Shown here: piece after piece, positions 1-9,262 of the stretch
Numbering within the stretch: position 1 is the first letter of the stretch
Layout: each line of letters starts with the position of its first letter
NCBI RefSeq assembly: GCF_050947335.1
Contig: NW_027473329.1
Coordinates: 2,108,001-2,172,000 of the forward strand
Direction of reading: 5' to 3'
DNA length: 64,000 nucleotides
DNA from: Megachile rotundata
Taxonomy: Eukaryota; Arthropoda; Insecta; Hymenoptera; Megachilidae
Made by a program: the position numbers and the translations under genes
Notes under the pieces: model-generated
Told to the model about the DNA's origin: nothing
Databases searched by the model: none
The model's input: the letters and a program-made list of their open reading frames with translations, nothing else

Positions 1-81
1 TCGCACGATTCAGCCTCTAGTTCGCACATATCCGCTGTAATTCGACTCTGTACTATCTAGTTATGTTAAGTTATCCTATCT

Positions 82-165
82 GAGCACAATTCAACACCAC
101 TATGAACAATTTTGCTCGTTTTGCACGAATTATGCTCATTTTCGCACGATTCAGCCTCTAATTCG
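82..165. other. Dyad symmetries and phased A/T tracts within each monomer
   Basis: GAGCACAATTC (82-92) and GAATTATGCTC (127-137) are inverted repeats with one mismatch, separated by 34 bases. CGAATTA (126-132) and TAATTCG (159-165 in this monomer if the TCTAATT allele is present) form a perfect 7-bp inverted repeat separated by 26 bases. T4 or AATT tracts start at 110, 119, 128 and 139, close to one helical turn apart. The pattern is repeated in most monomers. Such features are associated with curved DNA and cruciform potential. No function can be claimed from sequence alone. Confidence 0.6.
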
Positions 166-253
166 CACATATCCGCTGTAATTCGACTCTGTACTATCTA
201 GTCATGTTAAGTTATCGTAGCTGAGCACAATTCAACACCACAATGAACAATTT
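113..253 (+). repeat. Representative 141-bp monomer, showing seven ~20-bp subunits
   Basis: Starting the monomer at TGCTCG divides it into seven rows: 113-132, 133-152, 153-172, 173-192, 193-212, 213-232 and 233-253 (the last is 21 bp). Rows 1 and 2 both begin TGCTC, carry a T4 tract and continue with a GCACGA core. Rows 3 and 4 share the core TAATTCG at equivalent places. Rows 6 and 7 end in GCACAATT and GAACAATT. Row 5 is the least similar. This suggests that the 141-bp unit arose from an older ~20-bp tandem repeat. The subunit alignment is my reading by eye. The tandem duplication of row 1 in the longer variants supports it independently. Confidence 0.75.
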
Positions 254-423
254 TGCTCGTTTTGCACGAATTATGCTCATTTTCGAACGATTCAGCCTCT
301 AATTCGCACATATCCGCTGTAATTCGATTCTGTACTATCTAGTTATGTTGAGTTATCCTATCTGAGCACAATTCAACACCACAATGAACAATTTTGCTCG
401 TATTGAACGAATTATGCTCATTT

Positions 424-563
424 TCGCACGATTCAGCCTCTAATTCGCACATATCCGCTGTAATTCGACTCTGTACTATCTAGTCATGTTAAGTTATCGT
501 AACTGAGCACAATTCAACACCACAATGAACAATTTTCTCGTTTTGCACGAATTATGCTCATTT
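424..563 (+). repeat. 140-bp monomer variant (single-G deletion)
   Basis: This is the first example of a very common variant in which AATTTTGCTCG becomes AATTTTCTCG, so the monomer is 140 bp. It recurs throughout the window, for example at 705-844, 2423-2562 and 3134-3273. It is most often linked to a following monomer carrying TCTAGTTCG instead of TCTAATTCG. Its presence explains why HOR lengths fall a few bases short of multiples of 141. Confidence 0.95.
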
Positions 564-1267
564 TCGCACGATTCAGCCTCTAGTTCGCACATATCCGCTG
601 TAATTCGACTCTGTACTATCTAGTTATGTTAAGTTATCCTATCTGAGCACAATTCAACACCACAATGAACAATTTTGCTCGTTTTGCACGAATTTTGCTC
701 ATTTTCGCACGATTCAGCCTCTAGTTCGCACATATCCGCTGTAATTCGACTCTGTACTATCTAGTTATGTTAAGTTATCCTATCTGAGCACAATTCAACA
801 CCACAATGAACAATTTTCTCGTTTTGCACGAATTATGCTCATTTTCGCACGATTCAGCCTCTAATTCGCACATATCCGCTGTAATTCGACTCTGTACTAT
901 CTAGTCATGTTAAGTTATCGTAACTGAGCACAATTCAACACCACAACGAACAATTTTCCTCGTTTTGCACGAATTATGCTCATTTTCGAACGATTCAGCC
1001 TCTAATTCGCACATATCCGCTGTAATTCGACTCTGTACTATCTAGTTATGTTAAGTTATCCTATCTGAGCACAATTCGACACCACAATGAACAATTTTGC
1101 TCGTTTTGCACGAATTATGCTCATTTTCGCACGATTCAGCCTCTAATTCGCACATATCCGCCGTAATTCGACTCTGTACTATCTAGTCATGTTAAGTTAT
1201 CGTAGCTGAGCACAATTCAACACCACAATGAACAATTTTGCTCATTTTGCACGAATTATGCTCATTT

Positions 1268-1428
1268 TCGAACGATTCAGCCTCTAATTCGCACATATCC
1301 GCTGTAATTCGACTCTGTACTATCTAGTTATGTGAAGTTATCCTATCTGAGCCCAATTCAACACCACAATGAACAATTTTGCTCGTTTTGCACGAATTTT
1401 GCTCGTTTTGAACGAATTTTGCTCATTT
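1268..1428 (+). repeat. 161-bp monomer variant (extra 20-bp subunit)
   Basis: After GCTCGTTTTGCACGAATTT this monomer has an additional 20-bp copy, GCTCGTTTTGAACGAATTT plus one base, before GCTCATTTTCG. The insertion is exactly one ~20-bp subunit. Similar 161-bp monomers occur at 4682-4842, 7244-7404, 9102-9262 and 34772-34932, and near 13.6, 16.9, 18.7, 20.3, 22.8, 24.7, 29.1, 33.0, 38.1, 39.6, 41.9, 44.0, 46.1, 47.4, 53.6, 55.3, 57.1, 58.6 and 63.3 kb. The copy near 56.3 kb is a hybrid that keeps ATTATG in the first subunit. A 141-bp monomer carrying TTTTGAACGAATTTTGCTC, for example 9263-9403, looks like the same variant after losing one subunit. Confidence 0.9.
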
Positions 1429-1992
1429 TCGAACGATTCAGCCTCTAATTCGCACATATCCGCTGTAATTCGACTCTGTACTATCTAGTTATGTTACGTT
1501 ATCCTATCTGAGCACAATTCGGCACCACAATAAACAATTTTGCTCGTTTTGCACGAATTATGCTCATTTTCGCACGATTCAGCCTCTAATTCGCACATAT
1601 CCGCTGTAATTCGACTCTGTACTATCTAGTTATGTTAAGTTATCCTATCTGAGCACAATTCGACACCACAATGAACAATTTTGCTCGTTTTGCACGAATT
1701 ATGCTCATTTTCGCACGATTCAGCCTCTAATTCGCACATATCCGCTGTAATTGGACTCTGTACTATCTAGTTATGTTAAGTTATCCTATCTGAGCACAAT
1801 TCAACACCACAATGAACAATTTTGCTCGTTTTGAACGAATTATGCTCATTTTCGCACGATTCAGCCTCTAATTCGCACATATCCGCTGTAATTGGACTCT
1901 GTACTATCTAGTTATGTTAAGTTATCCTATCTGAGCACAATTCAACACCACAATGAACAATTTTGCTCGTTTTGCACGAATTATGCTCATTT

Positions 1993-3414
1993 TCGCACGA
2001 TTCAGCCTCTAATTCGCACATATCCGCTGTAATTCGACTCTGTACTATCTAGTCATGTTAAGTTATCGTAACTGAGCACAATTCAACACCACAATGAACA
2101 ATTTTGCTCGTTTTGAACGAATTATGCTCATTTTCGCACGATTCAGCCTCTAATTCGCACATATCCGCTGTAATTCGACTCTGTACTATCTAGTTATATT
2201 AAGTTATCCTAACTGAGCACAATTCAACACCACAATGAACAATTTTGCTCGTTTTGCACGAATTTTGCTCGTTTTCGAACGATTCAGCCTCTAGTTCGCA
2301 CATATCCGCTGTAATTCGTCTCTGTACTATCTAGTCATGTTAAGTTATCGTAACTGAGCACAATGAACAATTTTGCTCGTTTTGCACGAATTTTGCTCGT
2401 TTTGAACGAATTTTGCTCATTTTCGAACGATTCAGCCTCTAATTCGCACATATCCGCTGTAATTCGACTCTGCACTATCTAGTTATGTTAAGTTATCCTA
2501 TCTGAGCACAATTCAACACCACAATGAACAATTTTCTCGTTTTGCACGAATTATGCTCATTTTCGCACGATTCAGCCTCTAGTTCGCACATATCCGCTGT
2601 AATTCGACTCTGTACTATCTAGTTATGTTAAGTTATCCTATCTGAGCACAATTCAACACCACAATGAACAATTTTGCTCGTTTTGCACGAATTATGCTCA
2701 TTTTCGCACGATTCAGCCTCTAATTCGCACATATCCGCTGTAATTCGACTCTGTACTATCTAGTCATGTTAAGTTATCGTAACTGAGCACAATTCAACAC
2801 CACAATGAACAATTTTGCTCGTTTTGAACGAATTATGCTCATTTTCGCACGATTCAGCCTCTAATTCGCACATATCCGCTGTAATTCGACTCTGTACTAT
2901 CTAGTTATATTAAGTTATACTAACTGAGCACAATTCAACACCACAATGAACAATTTTGCTCGTTTTGCACGAATTTTGCTCGTTTTCGAACGATTCAGCC
3001 TCTAGTTCGCACATATCCGCTGTAATTCGTCTCTGTACTATCTAGTCATGTTAAGTTATCGTAACTGAGCACAATGAACAATTTTGCTCGTTTTGCACGA
3101 ATTTTGCTCGTTTTGAACGAATTTTGCTCATTTTCGAACGATTCAGCCTCTAATTCGCACATATCCGCTGTAATTCGACTCTGCACTATCTAGTTATGTT
3201 AAGTTATCCTATCTGAGCACAATTCAACACCACAATGAACAATTTTCTCGTTTTGCACGAATTATGCTCATTTTCGCACGATTCAGCCTCTAGTTCGCAC
3301 ATATCCGCTGTAATTCGACTCTGTACTATCTAGTTATGTTAAGTTATCCTATCTGAGCACAATTCAACACCACTATGAACAATTTTGCTCGTTTTGCACG
3401 AATTATGCTCATTT
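1993..3414 (+). repeat. 711-bp tandem duplication inside HOR-A copy 1
   Basis: The five monomers 1993-2703 recur as 2704-3414 in the same order: GTCATG/CGTAAC with TTTTGAACG, GTTATATT with CTAACTG, the 148-bp type, CTCTGCAC with the 140-bp type, then a TCTAGTT monomer. The visible differences are TTATCCTAAC becoming TTATACTAAC near 2916, and CACAATG becoming CACTATG at 3371. The monomer 2563-2703 looks like a hybrid, beginning like the first monomer of the HOR and ending like the fourteenth, as expected at an unequal crossover junction. The near-identity suggests a recent event. Confidence 0.88.
2275..2422 (+). repeat. 148-bp monomer variant (13-bp deletion plus 20-bp gain)
   Basis: In the normal monomer CACAAT occurs twice, 13 bp apart, as GAGCACAATTCAACAC followed by CACAATGAAC. 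Here one CACAAT and the DNA between the pair are missing, leaving GAGCACAATGAAC. The monomer also carries the extra 20-bp subunit and the private change TTCGTCTCTG. The same compound variant is found at 2986-3133, 5689-5836 and 8251-8398, once per HOR-A unit apart from the 711-bp duplication. I did not see it after 9.3 kb. It is the best single marker for HOR-A in this window. Confidence 0.93.
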
Positions 3415-5976
3415 TCGCACGATTCAGCCTCTAATTCGCACATATCCGCTGTAATTCGACTCTGTACTATCTAGTCATGTTAAGTTATCGTAGCTGAGCA
3501 CAATTCAACACCACAATGAACAATTTTGCTCGTTTTGCACGAATTATGCTCATTTTCGAACGATTCAGCCTCTAATTCGCACATATCCGCTGTAATTCGA
3601 TTCTGTACTATCTAGTTATGTTGAGTTATCCTATCTGAGCACAATTCAACACCACAATGAAGAATTTTGCTCGTATTGAACGAATTATGCTCATTTTCGC
3701 ACGATTCAGCCTCTAATTCGCACATATCCGCTGTAATTCGACTCTGTACTATCTAGTCATGTTAAGTTATCGTAACTGAGCACAATTCAACACCACAATG
3801 AACAATTTTCTCGTTTTGCACGAATTATGCTCATTTTCGCACGATTCAGCCTCTAGTTCGCACATATCCGCTGTAATTGGACTCTGTACTATCTAGTTAT
3901 GTTAAGTTATCCTATCTGAGCACAATTCAACACCACAATGAACAATTTTGCTCGTTTTGCACGAATTATGCTCATTTTCGCACGATTCAGCCTCTAATTC
4001 GCACATATCCGCTGTAATTCGACTCTGTACTATCTAGTTATGTTAAGTTATCCTATCTGAGCACAATTCAACACCACAATGAACAATTTTGCTCGTTTTG
4101 CACGAATTTTGCTCATTTTCGCACGATTCAGCCTCTAGTTCGCACATATCCGCTGTAATTCGACTCTGTACTATCTAGTTATGTTAAGTTATCCTATCTG
4201 AGCACAATTCAACACCACAATGAACAATTTTCTCGTTTTGCACGAATTATGCTCATTTTCGCACGATTCAGCCTCTAATTCGCACATATCCGCTGTAATT
4301 CGACTCTGTACTATCTAGTCATGTTAAGTTATCGTAACTGAGCACAATTCAACACCACAACGAACAATTTTGCTCGTTTTGCACGAATTATGCTCATTTT
4401 CGAACGATTCAGCCTCTAATTCGCACATATCCGCTGTAATTCGACTCTGTACTATCTAGTTATGTTAAGTTATCCTATCTGAGCACAATTCGACACCACA
4501 ATGAACAATTTTGCTCGTTTTGCACGAATTATGCTCATTTTCGCACGATTCAGCCTCTAATTCGCACATATCCGCCGTAATTCGACTCTGTACTATCTAG
4601 TCATGTTAAGTTATCGTAGCTGAGCACAATTCAACACCACAATGAACAATTTTGCTCATTTTGCACGAATTATGCTCATTTTCGAACGATTCAGCCTCTA
4701 ATTCGCACATATCCGCTGTAATTCGACTCTGTACTATCTAGTTATGTGAAGTTATCCTATCTGAGCACAATTCAACACCACAATGAACAATTTTGCTCGT
4801 TTTGCACGAATTTTGCTCGTTTTGAACGAATTTTGCTCATTTTCGAACGATTCAGCCTCTAATTCGCACATATCCGCTGTAATTCGACTCTGTACTATCT
4901 AGTTATGTTACGTTATCCTATCTGAGCACAATTCGGCACCACAATAAACAATTTTGCTCGTTTTGCACGAATTATGCTCATTTTCGCACGATTCAGCCTC
5001 TAATTCGCACATATCCGCTGTAATTCGACTCTGTACTATCTAGTTATGTTAAGTTATCCTATCTGAGCACAATTCGACACCACAATGAACAATTTTGCTC
5101 GTTTTGCACGAATTATGCTCATTTTCGCACGATTCAGCCTCTAATTCGCACATATCCGCTGTAATTGGACTCTGTACTATCTAGTTATGTTAAGTTATCC
5201 TATCTGAGCACAATTCAACACCACAATGAACAATTTTGCTCGTTTTGAACGAATTATGCTCATTTTCGCACGATTCAGCCTCTAATTCGCACATATCCGC
5301 TGTAATTGGACTCTGTACTATCTAGTTATGTTAAGTTATCCTATCTGAGCACAATTCAACACCACAATGAACAATTTTGCTCGTTTTGCACGAATTATGC
5401 TCATTTTCGCACGATTCAGCCTCTAATTCGCACATATCCGCTGTAATTCGACTCTGTACTATCTAGTCATGTTAAGTTATCGTAACTGAGCACAATTCAA
5501 CACCACAATGAACAATTTTGCTCGTTTTGAACGAATTATGCTCATTTTCGCACGATTCAGCCTCTAATTCGCACATATCCGCTGTAATTCGACTCTGTAC
5601 TATCTAGTTATATTAAGTTATCCTAACTGAGCACAATTCAACACCACAATGAACAATTTTGCTCGTTTTGCACGAATTTTGCTCGTTTTCGAACGATTCA
5701 GCCTCTAGTTCGCACATATCCGCTGTAATTCGTCTCTGTACTATCTAGTCATGTTAAGTTATCGTAACTGAGCACAATGAACAATTTTGCTCGTTTTGCA
5801 CGAATTTTGCTCGTTTTGAACGAATTTTGCTCATTTTCGAACGATTCAGCCTCTAATTCGCACATATCCGCTGTAATTCGACTCTGCACTATCTAGTTAT
5901 GTTAAGTTATCCTATCTGAGCACAATTCAACACCACAATGAACAATTTTCTCGTTTTGCACGAATTATGCTCATTT
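3274..5976 (+). repeat. HOR-A copy 2 (19 monomers, 2703 bp)
   Basis: This copy has the same order of marker monomers as copy 1, without the internal 711-bp duplication. It contains one extra monomer: where the other copies have a single TCTAGTT monomer with ATTTTGCTC (for example 564-704), here there are two, 3837-3977 with TTGGACTC and 3978-4118 with ATTTTGCTC. It also has a private GAAGAATTTT change near 3658. The length is accounted for exactly: 19 x 141 + 40 - 13 - 3 = 2703. Confidence 0.92.
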
Positions 5977-8538
5977 TCGCACGATTCAGCCTCTAGTTCG
6001 CACATATCCGCTGTAATTCGACTCTGTACTATCTAGTTATGTTAAGTTATCCTATCTGAGCACAATTCAACACCACTATGAACAATTTTGCTCGTTTTGC
6101 ACGAATTATGCTCATTTTCGCACGATTCAGCCTCTAATTCGCACATATCCGCTGTAATTCGACTCTGTACTATCTAGTCATGTTAAGTTATCGTAGCTGA
6201 GCACAATTCAACACCACAATGAACAATTTTGCTCGTTTTGCACGAATTATGCTCATTTTCGAACGATTCAGCCTCTAATTCGCACATATCCGCTGTAATT
6301 CGATTCTGTACTATCTAGTTATGTTGAGTTATCCTATCTGAGCACAATTCAACACCACAATGAACAATTTTGCTCGTATTGAACGAATTATGCTCATTTT
6401 CGCACGATTCAGCCTCTAATTCGCACATATCCGCTGTAATTCGACTCTGTACTATCTAGTCATGTTAAGTTATCGTAACTGAGCACAATTCAACACCACA
6501 ATGAACAATTTTCTCGTTTTGCACGAATTATGCTCATTTTCGCACGATTCAGCCTCTAGTTCGCACATATCCGCTGTAATTCGACTCTGTACTATCTAGT
6601 TATGTTAAGTTATCCTATCTGAGCACAATTCAACACCACAATGAACAATTTTGCTCGTTTTGCACGAATTTTGCTCATTTTCGCACGATTCAGCCTCTAG
6701 TTCGCACATATCCGCTGTAATTCGACTCTGTACTATCTAGTTATGTTAAGTTATCCTATCTGAGCACAATTCAACACCACAATGAACAATTTTCTCGTTT
6801 TGCACGAATTATGCTCATTTTCGCACGATTCAGCCTCTAATTCGCACATATCCGCTGTAATTCGACTCTGTACTATCTAGTCATGTTAAGTTATCGTAAC
6901 TGAGCACAATTCAACACCACAACGAACAATTTTCCTCGTTTTGCACGAATTATGCTCATTTTCGAACGATTCAGCCTCTAATTCGCACATATCCGCTGTA
7001 ATTCGACTCTGTACTATCTAGTTATGTTAAGTTATCCTATCTGAGCACAATTCGACACCACAATGAACAATTTTGCTCGTTTTGCACGAATTATGCTCAT
7101 TTTCGCACGATTCAGCCTCTAATTCGCACATATCCGCCGTAATTCGACTCTGTACTATCTAGTCATGTTAAGTTATCGTAGCTGAGCACAATTCAACACC
7201 ACAATGAACAATTTTGCTCATTTTGCACGAATTATGCTCATTTTCGAACGATTCAGCCTCTAATTCGCACATATCCGCTGTAATTCGACTCTGTACTATC
7301 TAGTTATGTGAAGTTATCCTATCTGAGCACAATTCAACACCACAATGAACAATTTTGCTCGTTTTGCACGAATTTTGCTCGTTTTGAACGAATTTTGCTC
7401 ATTTTCGAACGATTCAGCCTCTAATTCGCACATATCCGCTGTAATTCGACTCTGTACTATCTAGTTATGTTACGTTATCCTATCTGAGCACAATTCGGCA
7501 CCACAATAAACAATTTTGCTCGTTTTGCACGAATTATGCTCATTTTCGCACGATTCAGCCTCTAATTCGCACATATCCGCTGTAATTCGACTCTGTACTA
7601 TCTAGTTATGTTAAGTTATCCTATCTGAGCACAATTCGACACCACAATGAACAATTTTGCTCGTTTTGCACGAATTATGCTCATTTTCGCACGATTCAGC
7701 CTCTAATTCGCACATATCCGCTGTAATTGGACTCTGTACTATCTAGTTATGTTAAGTTATCCTATCTGAGCACAATTCAACACCACAATGAACAATTTTG
7801 CTCGTTTTGAACGAATTATGCTCATTTTCGCACGATTCAGCCTCTAATTCGCACATATCCGCTGTAATTGGACTCTGTACTATCTAGTTATGTTAAGTTA
7901 TCCTATCTGAGCACAATTCAACACCACAATGAACAATTTTGCTCGTTTTGCACGAATTATGCTCATTTTCGCACGATTCAGCCTCTAATTCGCACATATC
8001 CGCTGTAATTCGACTCTGTACTATCTAGTCATGTTAAGTTATCGTAACTGAGCACAATTCAACACCACAATGAACAATTTTGCTCGTTTTGAACGAATTA
8101 TGCTCATTTTCGCACGATTCAGCCTCTAATTCGCACATATCCGCTGTAATTCGACTCTGTACTATCTAGTTATATTAAGTTATCCTAACTGAGCACAATT
8201 CAACACCACAATGAACAATTTTGCTCGTTTTGCACGAATTTTGCTCGTTTTCGAACGATTCAGCCTCTAGTTCGCACATATCCGCTGTAATTCGTCTCTG
8301 TACTATCTAGTCATGTTAAGTTATCGTAACTGAGCACAATGAACAATTTTGCTCGTTTTGCACGAATTTTGCTCGTTTTGAACGAATTTTGCTCATTTTC
8401 GAACGATTCAGCCTCTAATTCGCACATATCCGCTGTAATTCGACTCTGCACTATCTAGTTATGTTAAGTTATCCTATCTGAGCACAATTCAACACCACAA
8501 TGAACAATTTTCTCGTTTTGCACGAATTATGCTCATTT
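5977..8538 (+). repeat. HOR-A copy 3 (18 monomers, 2562 bp, canonical form)
   Basis: This is the shortest complete unit and probably the basic form: 18 x 141 + 40 - 13 - 3 = 2562. The spacing between its CACTATGAAC marker (6074) and the next (8636) is also 2562. It agrees with copy 1 at the one-monomer site where copy 2 has two, including the rare AATTTTCCTCG change shared by copies 1 and 3 (near 950 and 6930). Copies 1 and 3 are therefore closer to each other there than either is to the middle copy. Confidence 0.92.
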
Positions 8539-9262
8539 TCGCACGATTCAGCCTCTAGTTCGCACATATCCGCTGTAATTCGACTCTGTACTATCTAGTT
8601 ATGTTAAGTTATCCTATCTGAGCACAATTCAACACCACTATGAACAATTTTGCTCGTTTTGCACGAATTATGCTCATTTTCGCACGATTCAGCCTCTAAT
8701 TCGCACATATCCGCTGTAATTCGACTCTGTACTATCTAGTCATGTTAAGTTATCGTAGCTGAGCACAATTCAACACCACAATGAACAATTTTGCTCGTTT
8801 TGCACGAATTATGCTCATTTTCGAACGATTCAGCCTCTAATTCGCACATATCCGCTGTAATTCGATTCTGTACTATCTAGTTATGTTGAGTTATCCTATC
8901 TGAGCACAATTCAACACCACAATGAACAATTTTGCTCGTATTGAACGAATTATGCTCATTTTCGCACGATTCAGCCTCTAATTCGCACATATCCGCTGTA
9001 ATTCGACTCTGTACTATCTAGTCATGTTAAGTTATCGTAACTGAGCACAATTCAACACCACAATGAACAATTTTCTCGTTTTGCACGAATTATGCTCATT
9101 TTCGCACGATTCAGCCTCTAGTTCGCACATATCCGCTGTAATTCGACTCTGTACTATCTAGTTATGTTAAGTTATCCTATCTGAGCACAATTCAACACCA
9201 CAATGAACAATTTTGCTCGTTTTGCACGAATTTTGCTCGTTTTGAACGAATTTTGCTCATTT
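8539..9262 (+). repeat. HOR-A partial copy ending in a recombinant monomer
   Basis: Four monomers match HOR-A in order: CACTATGAAC at 8636, CGTAGC, GATTCTG with CTCGTATTG, then a 140-bp type. The fifth, 9102-9262, begins like the HOR-A fifth monomer (TCTAGTT) but switches to the 161-bp form and ends at a TCGTACG monomer start not used in HOR-A. The exchange point therefore lies near 9230. It marks the boundary between HOR-A and block B. Confidence 0.85.

Larger units (their letters stand above)
1..3273 (+). repeat. HOR-A copy 1 (23 monomers, expanded)
   Basis: Monomers here follow a fixed order of diagnostic variants: CACTATGAAC, then GTCATG with CGTAGC, then GATTCTG with CTCGTATTG, then the 140-bp type, and onward. 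Further along come the GCTCATTTTGCAC monomer, a 161-bp monomer, CGGCACC with AATAAAC, two TTGGACTC monomers, GTTATATT, and the 148-bp monomer. The order restarts with CACTATGAAC at base 3371. The 3273-bp length equals 23 x 141 plus three 20-bp gains, minus two 13-bp deletions and four single-G deletions. It is longer than the other copies because five monomers are duplicated internally. Confidence 0.92.

Noticed and set aside
53..140. Reverse-strand mini-ORF starting at ATGAGCATAATTCG, about 23 codons, present in most monomers.
   Set aside because: It is short, recurs simply because the monomer recurs, varies with common polymorphisms and the single-G deletion, and has no gene context.
163..179. 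CENP-B box-like sequence (TTCG followed by ATATCCGC).
   Set aside because: The TTCG part fits, but the central A and the CGGG core are not matched. I see no better match on either strand.
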